This document shows, piece by piece, positions 55,107 to 64,000 of a DNA stretch of 64,000 nucleotides. This DNA is from Methyloprofundus sedimenti (GTDB taxonomy: Bacteria > Pseudomonadota > Gammaproteobacteria > Methylococcales > Methylomonadaceae): the NCBI RefSeq assembly GCF_002072955.1, contig NZ_LPUF01000001.1, forward strand, positions 2,750,896-2,814,895, given 5' to 3'. Position 1 is the stretch's first letter; the number at the start of each line of letters is the position of its first letter. Under the pieces are notes generated by a model. It was not told the origin of the DNA. It ran no database searches and saw only the letters and a list, made by a program, of their open reading frames with translations. Both the position numbers and the translations under genes were made by a program.

Positions 55107-56486
55107 CTATAAATTAATAAAGTCAAGAGTCACTTTTAAGCCAGGTTTATTATCTTCAAACTTAAAAGTAGCACCATGCAGTTCCAATACCGCTTTCACC
55201 AGGCTAAGTCCCAAACCATTTCCAGTTGTGCTGCGCGCAGTATCCAGGCGATAAAATCGCTCCAGTACCAGCGCATGTTTTTCTAGTGGAATGCCTAAGC
55301 CATGATCACTGATTTGCACTATAATCCTCTTTGCTTGCTGCTTAGCGCTCAGCATAATTCGCCCCTTATTTTCAGTATACTTGATAGCATTATCCAGTAA
55401 GTTACTTATTGCTTGCGCTAGTAAATGATGATTTCCGGTGACTTTGAGTCCCTGTTGTATATTGATTGTTAGCTTCTTGCCTTGAGATGCCGCTAGTTCC
55501 TGATAGAGTTCTCCCAGCCCTGCAAGCAAAGCACTCATATCAACTGTTTGCCATTCACCACGAAAACTTCCCGCTTCAGTTTGCGCTATCTCCAGCAGAG
55601 CGTTAAAAGTACGAATCAACTCATCAGCATCTTCTATGGTTTCGCCTAAGACCTGCTGGTATTCCGGCGTATCGCGTTTTTCTAATAGAGTGATTTCCAG
55701 ACGATTACGTAGCCGTGAGAGCGGCTGACGTAAGTCATGAGCGATATTATCGGTGACCTGCCGCATCCCCGTAAGCAATTGCTCTATACGCACCAGCATA
55801 GTATTCAGTTGTATGGCCAGTTCATCAAATTCATCGTTGCGCTCGCTTAGTGGTACACGCTGAGAAAAATTACCCGAGCTAATGGCTTTAGCAGTCATAT
55901 TGACTTTATCAATGCGTGCTAACAAGGTTCGCCCAATAAACCAGCCCATCGTTAGCGCCAAACCTACTGAGACCAGCAGAATAGTGATGATAGTATAAAG
56001 AATTACTTCCTGTAATTCTTCGGCCTGCTCTAAGCTTTGAGCTAATAGCAACCTGCTGCCATCATTTAAGGTTGCAGCAATCATTGGCCAATAGCCATCG
56101 GCAGTTCCCTGCTTTGAAATCGATTTATCTGCAATCCAGACATTTACGACGTGACTATTTATAGCCAGCTCTTGCGGCCAGACTTGCAGATCTCCCGCTA
56201 TTTTTTTTTGTTCAGGGTTGAGTAGCAAAAAGTGGCGTTGCTGTTTAATATTGTCAGCCTGTTGTGTATTAAGCGTAGCAATAAGCTTATCACGCCCCTT
56301 TTCTGTATCAATACGGATTAATTCACTCATGCTCTGTTGCAAGCCCGCACTGATTTGTTCATCAACATAGCGACTACTGGTCCAGTATAAAACACTGAGC
56401 CCTAGCGTCATAAAGATGGCATAGATCCCCGCATAGCGCAAAGCAATGCGCATCGCTGAAGAGTTAAGTAGTCTATGCAAGTTCAT
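55107..56486 (-). CDS. sensor histidine kinase of an OmpR-type two-component system
   Basis: A membrane kinase of 459 residues from ATG 56486 (MNLHRLLNSSAMRIAL). The longer in-frame ATG at 56546 would lie deep in the response-regulator gene. Two membrane segments (about 14-34 and 160-182) enclose a periplasmic sensor domain. HAMP follows, then the H box IAHDLRQPLSRLRNRLE (phospho-His), the N box LLDNAIKYTENKGRI, and G boxes SDHGLGIPLEK and TGNGLGLSLVKAV. The start overlaps the regulator stop by 14 bp. Opposite lies an RND efflux operon, so envelope or metal/drug stress is the likely stimulus. Confidence 0.93.
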   Translation of the reverse strand: MNLHRLLNSSAMRIALRYAGIYAIFMTLGLSVLYWTSSRYVDEQISAGLQQSMSELIRIDTEKGRDKLIATLNTQQADNIKQQRHFLLLNPEQKKIAGDLQVWPQELAINSHVVNVWIADKSISKQGTADGYWPMIAATLNDGSRLLLAQSLEQAEELQEVILYTIITILLVSVGLALTMGWFIGRTLLARIDKVNMTAKAISSGNFSQRVPLSERNDEFDELAIQLNTMLVRIEQLLTGMRQVTDNIAHDLRQPLSRLRNRLEITLLEKRDTPEYQQVLGETIEDADELIRTFNALLEIAQTEAGSFRGEWQTVDMSALLAGLGELYQELAASQGKKLTINIQQGLKVTGNHHLLAQAISNLLDNAIKYTENKGRIMLSAKQQAKRIIVQISDHGLGIPLEKHALVLERFYRLDTARSTTGNGLGLSLVKAVLELHGATFKFEDNKPGLKVTLDFINL

Positions 56487-57150
56487 CGAGTTTATAGCCA
56501 ATACCGCGCAGGGTGTGCAATAAAGGTTTATCGAAATCTTTATCAATTTTGCTACGCAGGCGGCTTATTTGTGTATCGACGACATTCGTCTGGGGATCAA
56601 AATGTAAATCCCAGACTTGTTCCAATAACATCGTACGCGTAACAACCTGAGCTGCATGACGCATCAGGAATTCAAGTAAACGCAATTCCATCGGTTGCAG
56701 GCGAATCAACTGCCCTGCCCGGCTTACTTTATGATTGAGCAAATTTAACTCAAGATCAGCAACCTTGAGATAGGTATCAGTTTTAGTTTCCATACGTCGT
56801 CGTACTAATGCATCCAGTCTTGCCAGTAATTCAGAAAAAGCATAAGGCTTGATTAGATAGTCATCGCCACCCGAACGCAAGCCTTCAACCCGGTCATCCA
56901 CTTCACCTAATGCGCTTAAAATCAAAATAGGGGTCTGATTACCATCAGCACGTAACATGCGTATCAATGATAAACCATCTCTTTTAGGTAACATACGATC
57001 GACCACCAAGACATCGTAAGTTTCGCATAATGCCAGATTCAACCCCTGCTCTCCATCGGCTGCATGGTCAATGACATAACCACTTTCAGTTAAGCCTTTC
57101 ACTAAATAGGCCGCAGCCTGATGATCATCTTCAATTAATAAAATTCGCAT
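56473..57150 (-). CDS. OmpR-family response regulator
   Basis: A 225-residue regulator. The receiver domain (about 1-115) has the acidic pair EDD at 7-9, the phospho-acceptor Asp in YDVLVVDRMLPKRDG (D51) and the Lys of DDYLIKPYAF. The winged-helix DNA-binding domain (about 128-222) ends LHTLRGIGYKLDE, as in the OmpR/PhoB class. It is upstream of and overlaps its cognate kinase gene. The divergent 200-bp intergenic region leads to the RND operon, its probable target. Confidence 0.95.
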   Translation of the reverse strand: MRILLIEDDHQAAAYLVKGLTESGYVIDHAADGEQGLNLALCETYDVLVVDRMLPKRDGLSLIRMLRADGNQTPILILSALGEVDDRVEGLRSGGDDYLIKPYAFSELLARLDALVRRRMETKTDTYLKVADLELNLLNHKVSRAGQLIRLQPMELRLLEFLMRHAAQVVTRTMLLEQVWDLHFDPQTNVVDTQISRLRSKIDKDFDKPLLHTLRGIGYKLDELA

Positions 57151-57350
57151 AAAAGTAATGATACTCGCTTTTATAGCGACGCATTCTTACCATTTGGTAA
57201 TCCTCCGGAAAGGTTCTGGCAAGATAGCCTGCTGTATGATTTGCTCATGGTAATTGGAAGTCTGCTTTTATTGCTCTGCAAGACAAATCTAACCCAATCG
57301 ATGATTTATCTAATTCAAACTGAAAATCTAAAAATGAACTCGCTACAGCC

Positions 57351-58742
57351 ATGAGCTATAGAAATTTTAAACTTGTTATGATTATGGGAATTTTTTCTAT
57401 GCTATCCAACTGTGCCGAATATCAGGCACAACCTTTAACTGATCAAAAGATTCAACAACAATTACCCCCCCCCAGTATTGAACAGCTGACCATTCAGGCA
57501 CAAAACATTAATCATCCCTTACTCCAGCCTGTTAAATTTGATTTAAAAGATGGTTTATCACCCGACGAAGCAGCTATTCTGGCTGTTTTGCGAAACCCTG
57601 AGCTACGCGCGATAAGGAATCAGAATGCTATTAGTAATGCCCAATTATTACAAGCAGGTTTATTACCTAACCCGCAAATCTCTTACAGTTTTTCAGCGCC
57701 TTCTGGCGGCACTGATTTGGGAATGAACAATGCTTTTGGTATCGGTCTTAGCTGGGAAGTGACCTCGCTCATCTGGCAGACTAGTAAAATAGCAGCGGCA
57801 GAAAAACAGCAACAAAGCGTTGATTTACAGATCGCCTGGCAAGAATGGCAAATCGCGCAAGCTGCAAAATTGGCCACTTATCAATTGATCGCTTATAACC
57901 AACAACAGAGTTTATTAACTGAGATGGCACTACGGCTCAAGGAAAATAGTGAGCGTTTACAGCAGGCCGCTAGCTTAGGGCTTGTTACTGAACTGGAAAG
58001 GGTAGCGGCTGTCTCCGCTAAGAATCTGGTTGATATTCGTCTGCTCGCTCTTGAACAGCAACAAAAGCAACAGCAACAACGCCTCAATAGAGCATTGGGT
58101 CTAAAACCCTATGCAACGGTAAGACTACAGCAAGCTATTCAGTTAGCAAACCATATTCGCCTTCCAGCTTATGTGCATTTAATAAGCAACATCGAAGGTC
58201 GGCGACTCGACTTATTAGCTCTGAAACAAGGCTATGAAAGTCAGGAAGAACAGGTGCATATCGCTGTATTACAACAATTTCCAAAAATCAGTATCGGCTT
58301 CAACCATGCTTTAGACAACAGTAATCTATACACCATGGGGTTCGGTATTGCAATGACATTGCCCATTTTTGACCACAATCAAGGCCAAATCGCATTGGAA
58401 CGAGCGACGCGCGCACAATTATTTGATCAATATAGTAATCGTATATTTCAAGCGAGAGCCGATATTGCTGAATTATTGGTGACTATCAGCTCGACAAATC
58501 AACAAATTCAATCAGTTGCTCATGCTATTCCCGATTTAGAGAAACTGGTCAAAGCCTATCGGTCTGCTATCGAAACCGGTCAGGTTGATGTACTCAATTA
58601 TTATGTTGCCTGGAATACTCTAACCAACAAAAAAATTGACTTTCTAAGCTTAAAATTACAATTAACCCAGGCAAGAGTCGCTTTGGAAATAGCCAGCGGG
58701 CTTTACCGGATACCTACAGATTTTCAAGGACAAGTCTTATGA
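57351..58742 (+). CDS. TolC-family outer-membrane efflux protein
   Basis: A 463-residue outer-membrane factor with two repeats of the TolC alpha-barrel/beta-barrel fold (about 80-270 and 275-455). Repeat landmarks are QAGLLPNPQISYSFS (about 103-117) and VLQQFPKISIGFNHALD (about 306-322). The N-terminus (IMGIFSMLSNCAEY) contains a Cys at about residue 21 and may be a lipoprotein signal. It is the first gene of an RND tripartite operon; the stop overlaps the next start by four bases. Confidence 0.92.
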   Translation: MSYRNFKLVMIMGIFSMLSNCAEYQAQPLTDQKIQQQLPPPSIEQLTIQAQNINHPLLQPVKFDLKDGLSPDEAAILAVLRNPELRAIRNQNAISNAQLLQAGLLPNPQISYSFSAPSGGTDLGMNNAFGIGLSWEVTSLIWQTSKIAAAEKQQQSVDLQIAWQEWQIAQAAKLATYQLIAYNQQQSLLTEMALRLKENSERLQQAASLGLVTELERVAAVSAKNLVDIRLLALEQQQKQQQQRLNRALGLKPYATVRLQQAIQLANHIRLPAYVHLISNIEGRRLDLLALKQGYESQEEQVHIAVLQQFPKISIGFNHALDNSNLYTMGFGIAMTLPIFDHNQGQIALERATRAQLFDQYSNRIFQARADIAELLVTISSTNQQIQSVAHAIPDLEKLVKAYRSAIETGQVDVLNYYVAWNTLTNKKIDFLSLKLQLTQARVALEIASGLYRIPTDFQGQVL

Positions 58743-59854
58743 AACGCTATTCAAAAAAATTCCTCGTTATCTTTATTTTACTTATTTTGTCCGTCGGCTT
58801 TGCCATGCTTTACTGGCTGTCTGAGCCGCAAGATTTAAACAGTCTGAAAGTTTCAATTCCCGAGCCGGGGCCTGTGGCTCAAGTTGAAACAATTAAGCTA
58901 CATAAAGGGGAAATAAAAGAAACTCTCAGTGCCTATGGTGTCGTTTTGCCGTTGCCAGACAAGTTGATAACCCTGAGTGTGCCCTATATCAGTAAAGTCG
59001 ATATGATACAGGTAAATCAGGGGCAGATTGTGCAGCAAGATGATCTATTATTAACCCTGAAGCCTGGCGCTAGCGCTCTGTTGCAATTAGCTCAAGCGCA
59101 AAGTGAATTGCATGCTGCAACTCGTGAAAATCAGCTATTGCAGGAACGCATAAACCTGAAACTGGCAACTAAACAGGACATGGTGACCTCACGATTACGT
59201 ATTGAACAAGCTAGGGTTATGCTCAAAAATCTGGCCGACCAGGGTATTGCTAATGAACAACACATCAGGGCGGAGCACGCAGGTATCGTCTATCTGGTCA
59301 GCGTTCAGCAAGGACAAATTGTTGCTGCTGGCGCTCCACTATTACAAATTGTTGATCAAAGCCAATGGATGGTGCGCTTAGGTATAGAACCGGAAGACCA
59401 TGAACATCTAAGAGTTAATCAGCAAGTGTTGATCACACCGGTTAATACGCCTGTCTCAGAACCGGTAAAAGGACGTATCGAAATTATTACTCATCAAATC
59501 GACCCAACGACCCGTTTACTCAATGTTTTTGTCAGGCCGGAGTTAAATCAAACTTTGCTGATCAATGATTTTGTCCAAGGTCAGATTATTATTGCCTCAA
59601 TCAATGCGTTTTTGGTTCCAAGACAAGCGGTTCTTCCCGATGATGGTGGATACAGTTTGTTTAGCGTTGAAAATGGACGGGCGATTAAACATACAGTACA
59701 GCTAGGTCTGGAAAATAACACTCAGATTGAAGTCATAGCGCCTGATTTAAAGGAACTGGATGAAGTCGTGGTATTAGGAAACTATGAACTAGAATCAGGT
59801 ATGCAGGTATCAGCGCTACCCAGCACCCAATACAAGCAAGGAGCAACACAATGA
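58739..59854 (+). CDS. RND efflux periplasmic adaptor (membrane fusion protein)
   Basis: A 371-residue adaptor with an N-terminal anchor (about 7-30). A split lipoyl domain follows (QVNQGQIVQQDDLLLTLKPG, about 90-109, and EHAGIVYLVSVQQGQIVAAG, about 178-197). Between them is a short coiled coil (about 113-165), then beta-barrel and membrane-proximal domains. The short hairpin resembles adaptors of the HAE/CusB-like groups. ATGA overlaps link it to the genes on both sides. Confidence 0.93.
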   Translation: MKRYSKKFLVIFILLILSVGFAMLYWLSEPQDLNSLKVSIPEPGPVAQVETIKLHKGEIKETLSAYGVVLPLPDKLITLSVPYISKVDMIQVNQGQIVQQDDLLLTLKPGASALLQLAQAQSELHAATRENQLLQERINLKLATKQDMVTSRLRIEQARVMLKNLADQGIANEQHIRAEHAGIVYLVSVQQGQIVAAGAPLLQIVDQSQWMVRLGIEPEDHEHLRVNQQVLITPVNTPVSEPVKGRIEIITHQIDPTTRLLNVFVRPELNQTLLINDFVQGQIIIASINAFLVPRQAVLPDDGGYSLFSVENGRAIKHTVQLGLENNTQIEVIAPDLKELDEVVVLGNYELESGMQVSALPSTQYKQGATQ

Positions 59855-62800
59855 CGCAGTGGGCTCATTTACACCGTCGTTCCATTTTGTTTGCACTTAG
59901 CTTGTTCGCTATGGCAGGATTCTTTGTTATTTACAGCACGCCCGTTAGTTTATTTCCTCAGGTTACCTTTCCAAGAGTTGTTGTTAACCTAAATGCCGGT
60001 GACATGCCAGCCGAACGTATGGCAGTGCAGGTAACCTGGCCAGTTGAAGAAGCAGTGCGTGCGGTGCCAGGTGTTTCAACGGTGCGCTCATCAACCAGTC
60101 GCGGTAGTGCAGATATTGCGATTAACTTTAAATGGGGTGAAGACATGGTATCTTCGATGTTGCAGGTTGCCTCAGCGATTAATCAAATTCGTTCAACACT
60201 CCCGGCTAACTTGGCATTTACCGTTAAGCGCATGGATCCCACGGTCTTTCCTGTGTTAGGTTATAGTTTGGTGTCCGCTAAACATAGCCTGGTTGAACTG
60301 CGGGATATGGCACTGTATCAAATCAGACCCATTTTATCAGCAATTCCAGGTGTCGCTAAAGTCGATGTACTGGGTGGTGCGGTCGCGGAATATCAGGTGC
60401 TTGTTGATCCCGCACGGATTAATGCCTTAGGTTTAAATTTGAATGATATTGCAGGCGCCTTATCAGCCGCTAATGTCATTCAGGCGGTGGGGAAACTGGA
60501 GCAAAATTATAGATTATATTTGCTACTCGCCAATACTCAGTTACAAAATTCAGAACAAATAAGCCAGACTATTCTACGTAGTGGTCAGAATGGCCTGGTT
60601 TTTCTTGAAGATGTTGCACAAGTGGTTAAAACTACCGCCCCTCAATGGCAACGCATTACTGCTGATGGCCGTGATGCGGTATTGTTTCAAATTAACCAGC
60701 AACCCGGCAGTAGTACCGTTGAGATTGCTCATCATGCACAAACCCAACTGAAACTTATCGAACAGAAACTACCTGCAGATATTAAAATCGCTAAATGGTA
60801 CGACCAAAGTGACTTAATTGTGGCCTCTGCATTGAGTGTCAGAGAGGCCTTATTGATTGGCTTGGGCTTAGCCATTGTGACTCTGCTAGTATTTCTGCGC
60901 AATATCAAGGTCACCTTGATTGCGGCTATTACTGTGCCAATGGCCTTGTCGGCTACTGTTCTCATCATTAATTTTCTGGGACTTAGCTTTAATATTATGA
61001 CGCTGGGGGGCATGGCCGCTGCTGTAGCACTGATTATTGATGATGCCATTGTGATGATTGAGCATATTATTCGGCGTATGCGCGAAGCATCAGGGACTTA
61101 CTTAGAAAGGATTCATTTAGCCGCCAATGAATTTAGCAAACCACTGATGGGATCTTCAGCATCAACGATTATTATTTTTGCGCCTCTTGCTTTTTTATCC
61201 GGCGTCAGCGGCAGCTTTTTTAAGGCTTTGTCGATTACCATGGCATCCGCTTTATTCATTTCCTTTATCATTGCCTGGTTGGCTGTACCTTTACTGGCGG
61301 CATATACCCTAACGCAAAAAGACACCGAACAGGAAGAAAATGGCAGGATGACACGCTGGTTTCATCACCAATATCAACGCTTGTTGCAGTCTCTATTACC
61401 CAGACCCTGGCTTGTCTTGCTCGGCCTGTTACCCTTGTTAGCTGCTGGCTTTTTTAGCTGGCAACAAACGGGGTCGGGATTTATGCCCTCGATGGATGAA
61501 GGTGGATTTATTCTGGATTACCGCGCCGCACCGGGAACATCTGTCTCTGAAACAGATCGCTTACTAAGACAAGTTGAGACTATTTTACGTCAGATTCCTG
61601 AAGTTGAAACCTATTCACGACGCACAGGTAATAGTTTAGGCGGGCATATTACCGAAGCGAATGAAGGTGATTTTTTTATTCGTTTAACACCGTTACCGCG
61701 ACGTAGTCTGGATGAAGTTATGGACGATGTTCGAGACCAGGTAAGTGCGCAGGTTCCTGGGCTGGAAATTGAACTGGCTAAACTGATGGAAGACCTGATC
61801 GGTGATTTAACAGCCGTTCCACAACCGATAGAAGTCAAATTATATGCTAATGACGGGGAGTTATTAGCGCAATTAGCGACTAAAGTCGCCCTGGAGCTAG
61901 AGAAAATACCGGGCGTTGTGGATCTTAATAATGGCGTAATTCCTGCGGGCGATGCTTTGAATATTCGGGTGTTGCGTGATAAAGCAGCGTTGGAAGGGCT
62001 CAGCCCTGATGCGGTCAAACAGACGCTGAATAATTACCTGGCCGGAACCATCACCACGCAAATACAGGAAGGTCCCAAGATGGTTAATCTGCGTGTCTGG
62101 ATACCTGAAAACGAACGCTCCACGATGAATGCTATGCAACACTTACGCATTAGAGCGCCAGATGGACATTGGGTGCCACTAAAACGGATTGCAGAAATTA
62201 CGCCAGAAAACGGGCAAGCGCAAATTTCCCGTGATAATTTAAAACGCATGGTAGCTGTTACCGCGCGTATCAGTGGTCGGGATATGGGCTCTACTGTTGC
62301 TGATGTGATTACAACACTGGATCAACCTGGCATGTTAACGCACGATGTCTATTATGTATTAGGGGGATTATACGAACAACAACGCATCGCCTTTCATGAT
62401 CTGATGATCGTCTTTATTGCTGCAATAGCACTGGTGTTTATTTTGTTACTCTATTTATATGAACATTTTCATGTTGCGCTGTCTATGATGCTAACAACGC
62501 TATCCGCAGTCGCAGCTGTATTTATCGGTCTCTGGCTGAGTAATATAGAGTTAAATATCACCGCGATGATGGGGATGACTATGGTTATCGGTATCGTCAC
62601 CGAGGTGAGTATTTTTTATTATTCCGAGTATCAAAGTCTAGCTGATTCAGAAACAGGCATTCAACGCATGATTACCGCAGGTAATAACCGTATGCGTCCC
62701 ATTGCCATGACGACGGTAGCAGCCATTCTGGCACTTATGCCGCTGGCAGTGGGTATTGGTGCGGGCTCTGAAATGTTGCAACCTCTCGCTGTTGCCATTG

Positions 62801-62907
62801 TTTCCGGGCTGATTGTGCAGATGCCATTGGTGCTTATTTTATTGCCGGCACTGCTGAGAATCTTTTCTAATATGATAGGAGAGTCCAATGTAATACTTGA
62901 ACAGTAA
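59851..62907 (+). CDS. RND family inner-membrane efflux transporter
   Basis: A 1,018-residue proton-driven pump with 12 membrane segments and two large periplasmic loops. The first segment begins near RRSILFALSLFAMAGFFVIYS (split). Transmembrane segment 4 carries the proton-relay Asp pair in ALIIDDAIVMIEH (about 392-404). Porter-domain landmarks include ERMAVQVTWPVEEAVRAVPG (about 55-74). The sequence groups by eye with CzcA/CusA-like and HAE-type pumps without a decisive metal-site motif, so the substrate (metal, drug or solvent) is open. It is the last gene of the operon. Confidence 0.94.
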   Translation: MTQWAHLHRRSILFALSLFAMAGFFVIYSTPVSLFPQVTFPRVVVNLNAGDMPAERMAVQVTWPVEEAVRAVPGVSTVRSSTSRGSADIAINFKWGEDMVSSMLQVASAINQIRSTLPANLAFTVKRMDPTVFPVLGYSLVSAKHSLVELRDMALYQIRPILSAIPGVAKVDVLGGAVAEYQVLVDPARINALGLNLNDIAGALSAANVIQAVGKLEQNYRLYLLLANTQLQNSEQISQTILRSGQNGLVFLEDVAQVVKTTAPQWQRITADGRDAVLFQINQQPGSSTVEIAHHAQTQLKLIEQKLPADIKIAKWYDQSDLIVASALSVREALLIGLGLAIVTLLVFLRNIKVTLIAAITVPMALSATVLIINFLGLSFNIMTLGGMAAAVALIIDDAIVMIEHIIRRMREASGTYLERIHLAANEFSKPLMGSSASTIIIFAPLAFLSGVSGSFFKALSITMASALFISFIIAWLAVPLLAAYTLTQKDTEQEENGRMTRWFHHQYQRLLQSLLPRPWLVLLGLLPLLAAGFFSWQQTGSGFMPSMDEGGFILDYRAAPGTSVSETDRLLRQVETILRQIPEVETYSRRTGNSLGGHITEANEGDFFIRLTPLPRRSLDEVMDDVRDQVSAQVPGLEIELAKLMEDLIGDLTAVPQPIEVKLYANDGELLAQLATKVALELEKIPGVVDLNNGVIPAGDALNIRVLRDKAALEGLSPDAVKQTLNNYLAGTITTQIQEGPKMVNLRVWIPENERSTMNAMQHLRIRAPDGHWVPLKRIAEITPENGQAQISRDNLKRMVAVTARISGRDMGSTVADVITTLDQPGMLTHDVYYVLGGLYEQQRIAFHDLMIVFIAAIALVFILLLYLYEHFHVALSMMLTTLSAVAAVFIGLWLSNIELNITAMMGMTMVIGIVTEVSIFYYSEYQSLADSETGIQRMITAGNNRMRPIAMTTVAAILALMPLAVGIGAGSEMLQPLAVAIVSGLIVQMPLVLILLPALLRIFSNMIGESNVILEQ

Positions 62908-63097
62908 AAAAGAAAATAAAAGTTCAGTTAGGAATATACACGAAATAACTTGAGCAAAATGGGGCGCAGAACTTTAGTCTGCCTTTTAAAATGCAGGCTA
63001 CTAACTTAAAACGGAACATTACCTATTGTAGTGTTTAGTGTCTTGCATAAAGTAGTAGTCCATAAGCGTTTAATATCATCAATCAACAGGAAAAATC

Positions 63098-63577
63098 ATG
63101 TACAAGAAACTATTCATCACAACATGTGCCGCTTTAACTTTTTCAGTCGCTGTTTTTGCCGAAGAAAGCAGTGAAATAAGTTTTGAAAAACTTCCACAGA
63201 AGGTTCAGGAATCCGCTTTGAAACACTTGGTGCGCAGTAGTATCAACAAGGTCGAAGCAATTAAGGATGAGGGTATTACTAAATATGAAATAGAAAGTAA
63301 AAATGACGGTATCAGTAAGGATATTACCTTTGCAGACAATGGACAGATAATGGAAATTGAACAGCTTATGCAGTTCGAACAATTACCGCTTGCGGCACAA
63401 AATGCGATTAAGAAAGATTATCCTAAAATCAAGATAACCGAAATAGAAAGCGTACAGGCTTTCTATTTTGATATAGAGGGTGATGTGGATGGTAAATCTG
63501 TTGAGTTTAAAGTATTGGCATCCGGCGATATAGAAGATGAAGACGAAGATGACAAAGCATCCGATAAAAAAGACTGA
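63098..63577 (+). CDS. exported PepSY-like protein with acidic tail
   Basis: A 159-residue periplasmic protein. The signal peptide is about 1-21 (ending AVFA). Two PepSY-like units follow: KLPQKVQESALKHLVRSSI with a strand KYEIESK, and QLPLAAQNAIKKDYPKIKI with FYFDIEG. The C-terminus is strongly acidic (DIEDEDEDDKASDKKD). PepSY-like proteins may inhibit proteases or bind metal and peptides. Placement 190 bp after the RND pump suggests a role in the same stress response, possibly metal binding by the acidic tail. AGGAAA precedes the ATG. Confidence 0.8.
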   Translation: MYKKLFITTCAALTFSVAVFAEESSEISFEKLPQKVQESALKHLVRSSINKVEAIKDEGITKYEIESKNDGISKDITFADNGQIMEIEQLMQFEQLPLAAQNAIKKDYPKIKITEIESVQAFYFDIEGDVDGKSVEFKVLASGDIEDEDEDDKASDKKD

Positions 63578-64000
63578 ACCTGGTTTTGGCGATTGACGTT
63601 GATATTTTTGACATTATACCAATCTCAAACGACTCACTCTCTAATATAAAAACTTCGCTATTCCTGTTGTTTTTAGCAGAAATATCTCCTGCACTCATAG
63701 ATATAGATTCATGGGACAAGCTTTCGGGAATGGTGCTTTTAGAGTATTTAGAGTTCATGTGCTGTGCAACAAAGCACAATATTTTGTGTGTTTTGTTGCA
63801 ACTTTAACTTAATTTTTGAATAAAAATATCACTTAGGAATGAGTATTTATTAACTTCGACATTTGATAAGGAGTGCAATAACTTTAGAGACTGTGAAAGT
63901 ATTCACTTACTTTAATGCGATATAATACGCGAATTCAAGCAATTAATGCAACACCCTGTGATTTATTTATATCAACCCCCGTTATTTGGCAAAATACTTC
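63578..64000. other. right-end intergenic stretch with imperfect palindrome
   Basis: No gene is supported. TGCAACAAAGCACAA (63765-63779) and TTGTGTGTTTTGTTGCA (63784-63800) form an imperfect hairpin of the kind seen at some insertion-sequence ends or as a terminator-like structure, but no partner copy or T-run is visible. Confidence 0.35.

Noticed and set aside
57217-57233. Sigma-54-like TGGC...TGCT upstream of the TolC-RND operon
   Set aside because: The GG-to-GC distance is one base too long, which sigma-54 does not tolerate.
63586-63807. Overlapping short open frames on both strands near the right end
   Set aside because: Neither has a ribosome site or a family signature, and they overlap each other and a palindrome.

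Overview
The window reads as a chromosomal segment of an AT-rich gammaproteobacterium. Supporting genes are ispG, sbcB, an rnhA/methyltransferase pair, rlmG, selO, lexA, two glnK-amtB pairs and a ybhGFSR-like exporter. The gene mix would fit a marine Methylococcales-type bacterium, but no methane-oxidation or other lineage-diagnostic gene is present, so that placement is a guess. No rRNA, tRNA or CRISPR array was recognised.

Layout. 0.4-8.1 kb: housekeeping and small genes (YigZ, RlmG, a VapBC-like toxin-antitoxin pair, SelO, an unknown membrane protein, a TauE/SafE-like membrane protein overlapping a sensor-less sigma-54 activator). 8.2-11.8 kb: a large DUF748 envelope protein whose 5' end is interrupted by a 171-bp MITE with an 8-bp target duplication. 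11.8-19.7 kb: a nitrogen/anion block, with glnK1-amtB1 and glnK2-amtB2 around a SulP transporter plus universal stress protein, then an outer-membrane porin. glnK2 and the porin each have a good sigma-54 -24/-12 element, suggesting shared nitrogen-starvation control.

19.8-30.6 kb: a phosphoesterase, IspG, a dynamin/EHD-like protein with a broken P-loop, an exported nucleoside-hydrolase-like protein, exonuclease I, RNase HI with a methyltransferase, LexA and an SLC13/RCK_C transporter. Two GTTC-N7-GTTC direct repeats lie at the lexA start, and an unlisted 49-residue membrane protein begins 10 bp after the lexA stop. 31.1-32.5 kb: a membrane-anchored TAXI-type solute-binding protein without a permease.

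32.6-44.3 kb: a minus-strand, visibly GC-richer series of energy-related genes: ppsA, a SpoIIAA-like protein, a P3A H+-ATPase, a 48-residue membrane protein, PPK2 polyphosphate kinase, a SulP transporter and glycogen phosphorylase. An octamer tandem repeat (6.6 copies) precedes ppsA. 44.4-46.6 kb: a complete ISL3-family insertion sequence with inverted repeats and an 8-bp duplication, sitting in the decayed remains of a Ca2+/cation antiporter gene. 46.6-64 kb: a triheme cytochrome c lipoprotein, a four-gene ABC exporter (HlyD, double ATPase, two permeases), a beta-CASP nuclease, and a two-component system divergent from an RND tripartite efflux operon, followed by a PepSY-like periplasmic protein.
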